Source: Phragmites australis
Lineage: Eukaryota; Streptophyta; Magnoliopsida; Poales; Poaceae
Length of the DNA: 64,000 nucleotides
Assembly (NCBI RefSeq): GCF_958298935.1
Contig: NC_084924.1
Span: forward strand, 17,829,819-17,893,818
Reading direction: 5' to 3'
Every line of letters begins with the position of its first letter. Position 1 is the first letter of the stretch. The translations under genes and the position numbers were made by a program. Below the pieces are notes generated by a model, which saw only the letters and a program-made list of their open reading frames with translations, was not told the DNA's origin and ran no database searches. This document shows positions 9,719 through 21,378 of the stretch, piece after piece.

Positions 9719-12700
9719 ATCTCCTAAGTGTGAACTGCCGGGGCTGCGGGCAGCCCGAGGCAGTTCAAGAACTCCGCCTGCTGGTGGAGGAAAGAAGGCC
9801 CGCGGTGGTGTTTCTGATGGAAACGAGGATGGGGGAGGAGCGTGCCCTTGGCTTTCAACGGAAGCTTGGCTTTCCTAATGCCATTGTTGTCAAGTCGGAG
9901 GGGCTTAGTGGTGGTCTTATGCTGCTCTGGAGGGGTGATGTGGTGGTGGCTGAGCTTAGCAAGTCAAAGTCGCACATTGATGTCCTTTTGTCGTGTGAAA
10001 ATTTGAGGATTTCGCAATGGAGACTGACGGGCTTCTATGGGGAGCCGTGTCGGGAGCGTCGCAAGGACAGCTGGTACCTTATGAGATTCCTAAGGGCGCA
10101 GTCTACTTCCCCGTGGCTGTGCTTAGGGGATTTCAACGAGGTGCTACTGGCGGAGGAGCAAATTGGAGGCAATGGCAGGGAGGCAGGGAGGCATGGCAGA
10201 TGGCGGCATTTCAGGAGGCTGTTGATGACTGTCGGCTGACGGACCTTGGCTACCATGGACTGCCGTATACTTGGGATAGCAGACAGGAGGCGGGCCGGAA
10301 TGTCAAGGCGCGCCTAGACTAGGCCTTTGGGGACAATAAGTTCATGGATGTCTTGGGCGAATCAGAGGTATTCCATATACCGTTGGCGGAGTCGGATCAT
10401 TGTGGTCTATTGGTGGAGGTGAGGGAAAAGATGCAGACCGGACGGCGGCGTGGTCGGCGGAAACCCAAACCTTTCCGATATGAGAATATGTGGAAAAGCC
10501 ATGGGGAGTACATGGATTTTGTTAACCGAACGTGGGATCCGGGTTCAGGGTCTCATGATCTCTCTGATGTTTCTGATGCACTAATGTCCCTGCAAAGTTC
10601 TCTCAAATCCTGGGACAGGGAGGTGTTTGGTTCGGTGAAGAAGCAGGTGAAGGAGCTGTGCGATGAGTTAGAAGTGGAGAGAAGTAGTACCTTGTATCGT
10701 GGGCCAACGGAAACGGAACGAAGCCTGTTTGCTAAGCTTGCGGACGTGCTGGCTCGAGAGGAGATCATGGAGCGGCAACGTTCAAGAATATCATGGCTCA
10801 AGGAGGGTGACAGGAATACAGAGTTTTTCCAGGCTAAAGCCCGCGCGAGAAGCCGTACTAATAGGATCAAGGTCCTAAAGGATTCGGCGGGACACATGTT
10901 TATGGAGCAGGAGGACCTTGAACGACTGGCCTGTGAGTTCTACCAGAATCTTTTCAAGGCACAGCATGATCTCCAACCGGAGCTGATCTGTTGCCATGTG
11001 CCGCGGAAGGTAACGCCGGAGATGGTGGAAGAATGGGAGAAGCCGTTCACTGAGCAGGAAGTGGAGACGACCCTCTTTCAGATGGCGCCGAACAAATCTC
11101 CGGGGGTTGACGGTTTCAATGCTGGTTTTTTCCAAACACATTGGCTACTTGTCAAGGATTGCGTGGTGAATGCTGTACTGGGTTTTTTGAACGGAGGAGA
11201 TATACCCGAGGAGGTAAATAAGACACTTTTGGTTCTTATTCCGAAGGTTAATAATCTGCAGGATTTGTCACAATATCGACCGATCTCCTTATGCAATGTG
11301 ATATACAAGCTGTGTTCCAAAACGATGGCAAATAGACTGAGGGTTATTCTGGATGAAATTATCTCAGAGGAACAAAGTGCATTTGTGCCGGGGCGTCTCA
11401 TCACTGACAATGTGCTTATTGCTTATGAATGCATACACTATTTGCGGAATAAAAAGGGGAAAACGGGCAGCTGTGCGATTAAACTCGACATGGCAAAGGC
11501 GTATGATCGGGTCGAATGGAATTATCTGAGAGCGATAATGGAGGCACTGGGCTTCCCAGAGTCTTGGTGCTCGCTGGTTATGAAGTGTGTCTCGTCAGTG
11601 TCTTTCTCAGTGCGAGTTAATGGGGTATTTTCGGATACTTTCAAACCAACTCACGGAATCAGACAAGGTGATCCGATTTCGCTGTATCTCTTTTTGTTGT
11701 GCTCTGAAGGGCTCTCCTGTATGGTGAAGAATATTGGGCCTTTATATGTCTCAAGAGGAGTGCGGGTGAGTAGGAATGCTCCATGGATTTCGCATCTTTT
11801 GTTTGCCGATGATTGCCTAATTTTCACTCAGGCGTCGAAGAGGGGAGCTGATCGGGTTGCAACAATTCAGGATGATTATAATAGAGGGTCTGGCCAGTTG
11901 GTGAATAAACAAAAGTCGGCTATTTATTTTAGTCCAAACTGTGAGCAAGAGGCCAAGGAAGAAGTTCACGGGAGCTTACAAATCCCAAATGAAGCTCTCG
12001 GAGAGCAATATTTGGGCCTCCCCACAGCGGCTGGTAGAGGAAATTCGGAAGTTTTCAACTTTGTGCCAGCACGGGTAAGGGGTTTTGTTGGTGGTTGGGC
12101 AGAGAAAAATCTCAGTTGTGCTGCAAGGGAGGTGCTTCTTAAGGCTAATGCGCAGTCAGTGCCGACGTACTCGATGTCGTGCTTTAAGCTACCACCGGTG
12201 GTATGTCGTAAACTCACTTCGTATGTTTCAAATTACTGGTGGAGCAGCTCCCTGGATAAGCATAAGATTCATTGGCAAAGATGGGAGAAATTGACAAGGC
12301 CCAAGTGCCAGGGAGGGATTGGTTTTAGAGATTTTACTCTGTTCAATCAGGCGATGCTTGGGAAACAAGGCTGGAGGCTGATCTCGCGGCCGGAATCGCT
12401 GTGTGCTAAGGTTTTGAAGGGGAAGTATTTTCCAAATGGGGATTTTCTCTCAGCGACCAGGAAAAAGAGAAGCTCGGAGACGTGGAGATCAATCCTCCAT
12501 GGCAAGGATGTGTTGAAACGGGGCTGATCAAGAGGGTGGGGCCGGGGGAGATTAATATCTAGCAAGACAATTGGATTCCGGGTCTGCGATCTCTCCGACC
12601 CCTTGTGCGTATGCCGGACGTTGAAGCTGAGGTTGTGAGGGACTTGTTTGTTCCTGGCACACGAGTCTGGGACAAGACGAAGGTGCGCACATCGCTTATA

Positions 12701-13855
12701 GCACTAGATGCGATGGAGGTGTTAAAGATTAAGCCGGGGGTGAATATGGAGTCTGATGTGGTGGCCTGGGCTTACGAGAAGAGTGGATTATATTCGGTGC
12801 GCTCGGCCTACAGGTTGCTCAAGGAGGAGCAAGCAGCCTTGTCAATGGCGGCGACTGGTGAAACTGGGGCGTCCAGGGAAGAAAAAGTTTGGGGACAAAT
12901 GTGGAAGCTGAATGTTCCACCAAAGGTGCGTACATTCTGGTGGCGGGTGATACATAATTTCCTGCCATCTAAAGTAGAATTGAGAAGAAGACATGTCATA
13001 CTGGAAAGCCACTGCGAGCTATGTGGCGACCCGGAGGAAACCTTGCACCATGTGGTGTTCCGATGCCCGGCAGCTAAGAGATTCTGGGCTGAGGCAAAGA
13101 AGCTCTGGGGGATGAAAATTCCGGACCTCCATCCTAGAACGTGGATGACAGATGTACTTCAAGCGGATGTATGTTCTCCTCAGGAAGCAGCGATGGTGGT
13201 ATGTGGTGCCTGGACGTTGTGGACTGGCCGGAATGCAAGGCGCCACGGTCGAAAGGTTTGGGAACCTGGCGCTGTGGTGCGATATATCTCAACTATGCTA
13301 GATGAGCTCGCGTCGCTGAAGATGCCGAACAAGATAAACCAGCCAAGAAGTATGATGAAGTGGAGATGTCCGGAGGTAGGATGGGTGAAGGTGAACACAG
13401 ACGCTGCCTTTGATGCCGCTACATGTACTGGCAGTGGTGATGTGGTGATTCGTGATAACACTAGCCTTGTGCGGGCAGCGGCGGCGCGGTGGTTTGACGA
13501 TGTTCCGGATGCTCTGACGTCCGAGGCAATGGCAGCGAAGGAGGGGCTTGAGCTGGCTGCGGAGATGGGCTATGAGAGAGTCATGCTTGAAGTGGATTGT
13601 TCTAGGTTGAAGACCTTGTTGCAAGCGCGTGATGGCATGCGATCGTCCATTGGAGGCCTCTGGTGTGATATCACAGAGTTAAGCAGGAGCTTTGTTGAGT
13701 TTAAAGTTGTGTGGGTGCGTAGGGATGCAAACTCGGTGGCTCACTGCTGTGCGAGCATGGTGTCGGCCACTGAGCGATCCCGGTTTTGGCTTGACTATAT
13801 CCCAAACTGGTTGATGGGATTAGTAGCCGTTGATTGTACTCCTGCTATTAATTAA
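9715..13855 (+). pseudogene. LINE-B ORF2: endonuclease / reverse transcriptase / RNase H, two frame changes and two stops
   Basis: Domains in order: an AP-like endonuclease (VNCRG, FLMETRM with the metal-binding Glu, GDFNE near 10130, SDHCG near 10395), a non-LTR reverse transcriptase (NKSPGVDGFN, YRPISLCNVIYK, SAFVPGRLITDN, HGIRQGDPIS and catalytic FADD at 11802-11813), a zinc-binding RT-associated region (CELCG...HHVVFRCP near 13015-13065), and a C-terminal RNase H (VNTDAAFD near 13393, EVDCS, DANSVAHCCA). Lesions: an 8-bp duplication 10177-10192 shifts frame, TAG 10320-10322, a 1-bp loss in a G run near 12521, TAG 12560-12562. Intact stretches include a 727-codon frame (10344-12527) and a 416-codon frame (12605-13855). 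Confidence 0.95.
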
Positions 13856-13880
13856 TGAAAACTCTGTGATGCTAAAAAAA

Positions 13881-13896
13881 AACTACCATGGACCGT
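13881..13896. repeat. Target-site duplication of LINE-B, right copy
   Basis: Exact repeat of 8021-8036 immediately after the LINE-B A-run; LINE-A sequence resumes after it. Confidence 0.95.
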
Positions 13897-14456
13897 GGAC
13901 TTGCTACAGACGCCATTCACTCTAGCCCAGTTCCTGGTGGGCATACGCCCGTTAGCTCGAGCGCTACGGGATGTGTGTCTAGATCGCCCGCTCGTTCTAT
14001 GGGCTTCCACTCAAGTACAAGGTCTGGCCGCAGTCGCGTATGTTGTCAGATAGTCAACAAGACTCCGTCGCGGTTGCCGTATGAAAATGTTGAAGATTAG
14101 AGTAATAGCGCTCCCAGGGGGACTCACGTGAGCTCCATGATTGATTCATCGGTTCGATCCTTCCTTCATAGGTTGTCTCAGGAGATTCCTGCTCCCTGGC
14201 ATTGCCGCCCTGCAAGAATCATCACTCGGCTTGCTCTGATCGCGCACCGAGAAGAAGCAAGCACCTCGCCACGCAGCCTACCCTCTCATCTGTTCGGCCA
14301 TCCAAATGTGGTGAACTCCTTCTCATGCGCAGGCTCAGGCTTCTCAAAGAAGGCAAGGCCATATCTCTGCGCCTCCATCAGGCTTATATCAAGCTCTTCG
14401 ATCATCCCCTTTTTGAACAACACATTCGGGCCATCAAGGAGTTATTCCCTACCTAG
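13897..14456 (+). pseudogene. LINE-A ORF1, 3' portion
   Basis: After the LINE-B insertion the ORF1 tail continues with several frame changes. The last block (14202-14456) has RRSKHLA, VRPSKCGELLLMRRL, KLFDHPLFEQHIRAIKELFP, resembling the conserved C-terminus of grass LINE ORF1 proteins. It ends at TAG 14454-14456, about 85 bp before ORF2. Confidence 0.65.
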
Positions 14457-14541
14457 GGCTTGGCGACCTTCTCTACTAAACCGGCACCGGAGTGCCTAGA
14501 TTGCTAAGGAGCTTCCCTCCATCGCAATTGTCATCGTTTAC

Positions 14542-17500
14542 ATGCAGAACATAGACAACTACAACATCCTTAGTTGGAATGTCTAGGGGCTCAATTGTAG
14601 AGGCTGCTACGACATTCTTAGAAGATTGATCAGTGATCATAGCACTTTGGTTGTTTGCCTACTTGAAACGAAGCTAGATGTTATCAACCCCTTCCTAATG
14701 AAAGAAATTTGCGGCCCAGCATTTTTCGCGTATACCCTTTTGCCATCGACCGATACTACGGGGTATCATGGTGGCTTGTCATCAACCCTTGTCTCTAGTT
14801 GCTGCCCGGGTGCTTCGGTTCTCAGCCACAGTGCAGGTCTATTCTGATGAGGTGTCCTATCATTTAACCATCGTTTATGGCCCAACCGATGAGGGCTTGA
14901 AGGATGAATTCCTGGCAAAACTAACTGATGTTCATGCTCTGTCTCCGGGACCTTGGTTGGTGATCAGCGACTTCAACATGATCTGCTCAATTGCAGACAA
15001 GAACAATAGCCACCTCAATTTGCGATCCATCTCCAGATTCTAAAGATTCATTAATGGTTTGGAACTTAAAGACTTGCATATGTTTGGCCATCGTTACACT
15101 TGGTCCAACGAGCGTGCTTCTCCCACTCTCGTCAGACTCGATAGGGCATTGGTCACCTCAGACTGGGATGGTATGTTCCCAAACTATTTTTTATAGGCCC
15201 TATCCTCTGAGTGCTCTGACCATAGCCCCTTGCTGCTCTCTACCTCCATCTGCACTTTGAAGCGGCGCTGGTTCCATTTTGAATCCTTTTGGCCCAAGAT
15301 GCCCGACTTCCTCACGATTGTGCAGAGTGCTTGGAGTCTATCTCCTACCGAGGATTCTTCTCCACATCTTATTCAGCTAGACTTGTTGCTCTGGTGCACT
15401 ACGAAAGAACTCCAACATTGGAGTAGCAAATCTTTTGGGAATATCAACGAGCAACTCCTTATTGCGCGGGAGGTCATCTCTCACTTTGATGTTGCCTAGG
15501 AGTCCAGAGCGCTCACGCCTACGGAGTCTGATCTGTGCAAGCACCTCAAGCTCCTCTGTCTTAGCTTAGCTTCCCTAGAGTGAACGATTGCCCGATGTAG
15601 GTCCCGGGTGGCCTAGCTGCGGGATGGTGATGCAAGCACACATCTCTTTCACTCCTTTGCCAATTACCGAGCGTGCAAGAACACCATCACCTTCCTCTCC
15701 TCAGCCGATGGTTTTGTCTCCTCTCATACGGAGATGGAGATGACTATGTTCAACCACTTCAGCTCTATTCTCAGCACTTCTTAGTCCAGGGAGTTCTCCT
15801 TAGATCTCCAAGTGATCGGTATTAGACCACTCGACCTGCAGGCCCAGGACAGTCTGTTCTCAGAGGCTGAAATCCTTAATGCTATCATGCGCTTGCCTCT
15901 AAACCAGTCTCCTGGTCCGGACGGGTTCACGACGGAGTTTCACCGTGCTACTTGGACGGTTATCTGCAAAGATGTGACCGCTGCCATTTGTGCCTTCATC
16001 TTGGGTGACAGAAGGGGGTTGGATCGTCTAAATAATGCTCTCGTCACTTTGTTGCCTAAGAAAATAGATGCCGAATCGTCACCTTGTTGCCTAAGAAAAT
16101 AGATGCTTCGGCACATTTTGATTTTTGGTCTATAAGTTTAATTCATAGCATTGGCAAGCTTATCAAGAAGGCGTTGTCTCTCCGGCTCGCACCAAGAATG
16201 TCTTCGTTGATCTCGTCCAACCAAAGTGCGTTCATCACTAGACGTTCAATCCACGACAATTTCAAACTGGTCCATTCGACTGCCAAGCTTCTCAAGAAAG
16301 CAAAATGGCCTAAAGTTTTGTTCAAGCTGGACATATCCAATGTGTTCTATCAACTGGCCATTCCTTTTGGAGGTCCTTCGTGCTAGGGGATTTAGTCCTA
16401 TATGGTGCAACTGGATTGTGGGTATCCTCGAATCTTCTTCAACACGGATCCTTCTTAACGGTGTTCTGGTCCTTCTCTATTTCACGCAAGAGGTCTGAGG
16501 CAAGGGGACTCGTTATCTCTTTTCCTCTTCATGCTTGTCATGGATACCTTCGATCGCATTCTCTCCGCTGCAGGTGAGGCTGGTGTCCTGGACAATGTGG
16601 GCCATGGAGTGATCTCTCATCGCTGCTCTTTCTATGCGGATGATGCGGTTCTCTTTTTCTCACCAACACCTTCAGATATCCTTGCTCATCTAGCCATCAT
16701 CGATTTCTTTGGTGTTTGTTCCGGGCTGAAAACGAATTTGCTCAAATGTGCGGCGGTCCCTATTAGCTACTCTGATGAAGACATAGCAGTTCTCCATGAT
16801 TCACTTCCTTGCGGGCTGAGTTCATTCCCCATTCAGTATCTTGGTGTTCCATTGTCAACAGGAAGACTACACAAGTCTCATCTCCAACCTTTAGTGGACA
16901 AAGTTGCTTCTAAGCTTTCGGTATGGCAAGCTAAACTTATCTCCAAACCGAGCAGGGCTACCCTTGTCAAGACAGTGCTTTCCTCCACTCCAATACACAC
17001 TCTCGTCACAATCAAGGTCCAGCCATGGGTGATCAAGGAGATCGAAAAACTAAGGAAGCCATTTCTTTGGGCAAATGACAATGCTGTCTTGGGGTCGTAG
17101 CTCAGTTGTGTGGCCTGCTATATGCCGGCCGATCGAGTATGGAGGCCTGGATATTCCGGACCTTCGTTTGGCTGGTGTGGCTCTACGCTTAAGGTGGCTA
17201 TGGTGGCAGTGAAGCCGGCCATCTAAACCTTGGGCCGCTATACCGATGAGACATGAGAAAGAGGTTATTGATTTTTTTATGCTTCCACTTTCTTTGTGGT
17301 TGGCAATGGCAAATTGACCATGTTCTGGACTGATGCTTGGCTTGAACGCCGATCAATCAAATTCATCACCCCACAACTCTTCGGCTGTGCCGCCCCTTCG
17401 ATTTGCAAGAGCAGAACAGTTTATGATGCCCTGAGCAATCGGAAATGGATCAAGGATATCATTGTACCCTTATCCATCCTGGCTATAGCCCAATATTTGC

Positions 17501-18090
17501 ACTTATAGGAACAACTTGATTCTGTCAACCTTTGTGCTGATGAAGACCGAGTCATTTGGAAATGGTCTTCTTCCGGCATCTACTCTTCACGCTCAGCTTA
17601 TCGTCTTATGTTTGAATGGAGTATCCGCTTCAAGGAGGCTAATCTGATTTGGAGGTCTTGGGCACCTGCTAAAGTCAAGTTCTTTTCCTGGCTAATGCTT
17701 CAAGGTCAGCTCTGGACGGCTGGCAGAAGACGCTGGCATGGTCTCCAAGATGAAGACTTATGAACACATCGCTCTTAGTTACCGGAAACGACGGATCACC
17801 TTCTGCTGCACTGCAATTTCGCAAGACAGGCATGGTGGCGTGTGTTGGAGGTTCAGACGCCCTAGACAGAATCTTCAATCCTTCAATGGTGGCTTCACCT
17901 CTGTGAAAGGGTGGGCTCAATCTTCAGGAACGGATTAGACTCAATGATCCTACTTAGTTGCTGGAGGATTTGGTTGTCGAGGAACAACATCATATTCGAC
18001 AATAACTGTATCTCCATCGACTCCTTGGTCTCCATGATCTGGGACGACGTTGATCGATGCTGTGAAGCAGGCGCAAGATAACTTAGCGTA
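14542..18090 (+). pseudogene. LINE-A ORF2: endonuclease and reverse transcriptase, heavily mutated
   Basis: From ATG 14542 the frame gives NILSWNV-stop-GLNC, then CLLETKLD (endonuclease Glu), TIVYGPT, WLVISDFNM and SDHSPLL. RT motifs follow: NQSPGPDGF (near 15903), SAFITRRSIHDNF, LFKLDIS, and an intact YADD at 16633-16644. After 17100 a zinc-binding remnant (YSSRSAYRL, AKVKFFSWLML) and a terminal IWLSRNNIIFDN block remain. At least ten stops or frame changes are present, and a ~32-bp segment (TTGTTGCCTAAGAAAATAGA) is duplicated at 16039-16107. No RNase H is seen. Confidence 0.85.
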
Positions 18091-18293
18091 CTAATGGAAC
18101 AGCTGCGCTCCTTCGGCACTGTTACCTCATTAGCGCCCTGTTAACATTTTATTGTTATTGTTGTTTGAGAATTTTATAATCTCCTTTTAAATTTCCTGCG
18201 TATCTTGGCTCGATTGAGGCCGTTGTATTGTACAATATTGAATTCATATTTCGTCTTAATATAATGATGCACAGCTCTCTTGCATATTCCAAA

Positions 18294-18307
18294 AAAGGAA
18301 AACAAGA
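18294..18307. repeat. Target-site duplication of LINE-A, right copy
   Basis: AAAGGAAAACAAGA, matching 5614-5627, directly after the LINE-A 3' end. Confidence 0.8.
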
Positions 18308-18923
18308 TAAAAAGTCAGAAAGATGCCTGGCAGTTCCAGTAAACTCATTTCCGGGGGATAATCAATTTATCTGAAATATTCGACAAATCTCCTACACCAT
18401 GCACAACTCCAATCCACAAAAAATAAACACCTGATTTCACCATGTGGATTCAGTTAGGCTCAAGCCTTGTCACTTGTCAGATGCTTTAACAAAGTTACAA
18501 GGTAACTACCACTACTACTACTGAAAGTTCTTGTCCAATGTTCAGGGATATCTTGGCGTGTCGACAGATGCGGCCTCGGGACCCGTCATGTTGCAACGTG
18601 ATTGGCGAACACGAGAGGACAAACAAGAGAGACGTGCCCAATTCAGACACACAAGACTGATTTTCAGTGAAGTGTCATCAAGCAGTTCCCTGTTCCCAAT
18701 ATTATTGCACTCCATGAGTCCATATGAAACCCCCCTAATTCTGCTGCTGCAAACTAAATGTCACTTTCTCTTTTTCCCCTTCTCTTTTGGCTTCTAGACA
18801 GTAGGAGCTTCCAATACAGCCCCCATATCTGCCATTGTGGCCAAACATAGTTCAAGGAATAAACATATCAGCATGTCCACATGCTCTTGGTATATCAAAG
18901 ATTTTGGAGGCTTTACCACCCTA

Positions 18924-19040
18924 TCCCTGAGTGAACGTAACAGTTTCTGCAGCTGCCAGAGATGTTCTTGCAAAGTGTTTTGCTGATGATGACTACCCTT
19001 GAGTGAACATAACAGTTTCAGCAGCTGCCAGAGATGTTCC
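18924..19040. repeat. Two-copy direct repeat, 72-bp period
   Basis: A ~45-bp segment with TGAGTGAACRTAACAGTTTC and GCAGCTGCCAGAGATGTTC is present at 18924-18968 and 18996-19040 with only a few differences. Confidence 0.8.
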
Positions 19041-20185
19041 ATTGGTCATTGATCGTAAGCAAAGTGGCAGACAAGGGTAGTCATCATAGGGAACTCCCAA
19101 TAGAAAAGTGGTTGCCTTTTGGACAAGTAGAACTAATCTCACTCACTCACCTGTGGTAGTTCCGATCAGGAAGAGTGCTAGCTGCTCATTATCACATGAC
19201 TGGCATCGAATTTTCTAATCAGCAGGTTGGAAATCCTCTCCGGTAGTTACCATCACTCTGATCGAATCATCATGAAAGGAATTACAGTGCAAATAGGATT
19301 TCTTACCGTCGCATTCAGCTTGAAGCTGAATGGATAAGGTCAAAACAATAACTGTACTTGAACTCAGGTTGCTGCAGCCTGCAGGTACATGGACTGAAGG
19401 CAACTTCATAGTGAAGTGACATGAGTTCATTACTTGTAACAGGCCAACTCGTGTGTTCCTGATTGGCCATTTCTAACATCGCATGGCTTATAGTTGTCTA
19501 ATCATGTTGAAACTTGCTGATATATTATCGTCTCCATTACGGAAGGAATAGCTGTACAAGCAGGATTTCCCATTATCATGTTCAGATTACTGGACCCCAA
19601 AAGTGCAACGCACAGGTCAAACACAAAAGCTGATCTGGACCACAGATTGAGAGAGAGCTCATGATTTGAGAACTACTGCTACCTAAAATACATGGTTACA
19701 GCATTAGTAGCAGCTGGCGAAACAAAACTATGTGTTCCTATTTAAGTCGGAAAAGTAGTTTCTTTAGCTGCAGAAGACAATTAAATAAATAAATAAAAGG
19801 GTGATCAATTGTCATAGAAGAACTAGATGCCACTGGGGCCCTGATCAATTGTGCTTGAGAAATGCATGTAGATCTGCATATCTAGCCGAAAGCGACACAT
19901 GCTGGAGCTGCCCCCTGCAGATATGGCTAAGTATGTGGAAGGAAGTCAGGTGCCTCTCCTTTTCTATCCTGAAGCCTGATCAAGTTGACTCATGACCAAA
20001 TGTAAGAGGCCTGCCCCCAATGCTAACATCGTCACATACTTTCACAAAGAGTGGAAAGAAAGGATGCAAGAACTCATCTCTCAACTGCAAACAGGGGACC
20101 ACCTAAAAAGTATAACTGGTCCTCTATATCAGTGCACTTGTGAGTTGTGACAACAACAGTCTCCCACTACTAAAAGAAAATATGC

Positions 20186-20220
20186 ATGCATGATGCCTCA
20201 CAACCTGTGGGGTCATGCAT
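20186..20220. repeat. Stem-loop with RY (CATGCA) motifs
   Basis: ATGCATGATGCCTCACA and TGTGGGGTCATGCAT are near-perfect reverse complements around a 3-base loop. The arms contain CATGCA, the plant RY element bound by B3-domain factors. Hairpin or RY function is only possible, not shown. Confidence 0.5.
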
Positions 20221-21241
20221 CATTGTACAATATATATAATGAATCCCATTTGCTGCCACTTGATAGGGCTAACAAAAAATTAAAAAAACGCATGCATGAG
20301 ACAAGGTTCTTGACTGAGCCATATTGATTTAATCTAAACTCTGAACTGTTAGTGTTCATATCAGTCAGCTCTAGTTCTACTAGAAAATAGTAGGACTTGA
20401 TCTGCAAAATCTTTCCAGCACTATCTAGTATCTACTATGTAACATATACATAAAAAGAAGATCATCGATGCTAATAAAACTTATCACATAAAACAGGACG
20501 GTTAACCTCAACCTCGCACACGGTGTATCCCAGTCATCGGTGTTTCGGCCGGCATGAATGTTAAACTACAGACAAGGTTTGCAAGCTGTCAATGGCGTGA
20601 TTGCTGAGCTAGTGTGTAGGACAAGATCACTTTATGGCTTCTGATTATGACCTAAACCCAATCACCTAACTGGAGTTTGGACAGCTAAATTCAAGAACAA
20701 TTAGCACTACGTGCTCTTTTGTCAAAGAGGATCACTTTCACCATACTCTTCACCAGTAGTCAAACGACACCTATCCACCGCAGGGTCACCACCAGAGAGC
20801 AACCTTGTCGTGTAAACTTCGTTCTACCAAGTACTATGATCTTTCAGAACACAGTCACAATTCACAAGATGCAACAAGATGAATTGAGCTAGCTAGTGGG
20901 TAGCTAAGGTATGAACCAAGAGTAAGAAACCCAGGAGAGCATGGCAGAAGGCTGATGGCACAGGAGAGGGTGACGTGAGCAACCATTGCTCCAGGGATAT
21001 GGGCCATGTCCAGATGGGAAAGGAAAGGAAAGGAAAGGAAGAAGAGATAAGCAGGTAAAGGAAGCTAGACAGAGAGGGATTCGGAGAAGATATCCACTAA
21101 TAAGTGGAGTGGAGAGACAAACCAATGTTCTCTCTCTACCTCCTGATTCCTCGCAGAGACCCTCCACAAGCCTCCATTACCCAAAAGAATTATTCTCTCT
21201 CTTTCTCCCTATGTTAGCGTGTGCGTGCCCTGGGTCCTCCC

Positions 21242-21247
21242 TATAAA
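21242..21247 (+). promoter_or_regulatory. TATA box of the zinc-finger gene
   Basis: CTATAAAG lies 137 bp before the ATG, with a CT-rich stretch upstream (21192-21210). A start site near 21272-21280 would give a ~100-base 5' UTR with no upstream ATG. Confidence 0.7.
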
Positions 21248-21378
21248 GCAAACTGCAAACCTGAAGCAGGCACAGACGACATCTAGTTAGTATTCTAGTA
21301 CTTGTAGTTGATCACCTGCAAGCGGCGATCGAGAGCCAAGAAACACTAGCCACCTAGTTTTCATCCAAGATTGGGGCC

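Larger units (their letters stand above)
8037..13880 (+). mobile_element. LINE-B: near-intact L1-type LINE with C-terminal RNase H
   Basis: A 5,844-bp element with a GC-rich 5' UTR (8037-8446), ORF1 (8447-9718), ORF2 (9715-13855), a very short 3' UTR and an A-run at 13874-13882, flanked by a perfect 14-16 bp target-site duplication. It sits in LINE-A ORF1 in the same orientation. About five lesions disable its ORFs (TAG 8858, 8-bp duplication 10177-10192, TAG 10320, 1-bp loss near 12521, TAG 12560). A live relative would supply endonuclease, reverse transcriptase and RNase H for target-primed reverse transcription. Confidence 0.95.
5628..18293 (+). mobile_element. LINE-A: old L1-type LINE, interrupted by LINE-B
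   Basis: A plant L1-type element with ORF1 (zinc-knuckle protein) and ORF2 (endonuclease plus reverse transcriptase) is bounded by a 14-bp target-site duplication and ends in a short A-run (18291-18296). Removing LINE-B and its duplicated target leaves about 6.8 kb, a full-length size. Both ORFs have many stops and frame changes. It has no C-terminal RNase H domain, unlike LINE-B, so the two belong to different subfamilies. Confidence 0.88.
18308..21241. other. Upstream region of the zinc-finger gene; no supported gene
   Basis: Low-repeat sequence with no coding frame I can assign. It holds a 72-bp-period direct repeat (18924-19040), a stem-loop (20186-20220), an AGGAAAGGAAAGG tract (21019-21043) and CT-rich stretches near 21192-21210 typical of plant core promoters. 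It is probably the distal promoter of the zinc-finger gene. Confidence 0.55.

Noticed and set aside
18794..19042. 82-codon minus-strand frame with Leu-rich repeats (HLWQLLKLL)
   Set aside because: The repetition is the 72-bp DNA duplication read in frame; no homology recognised, no promoter or splice context.
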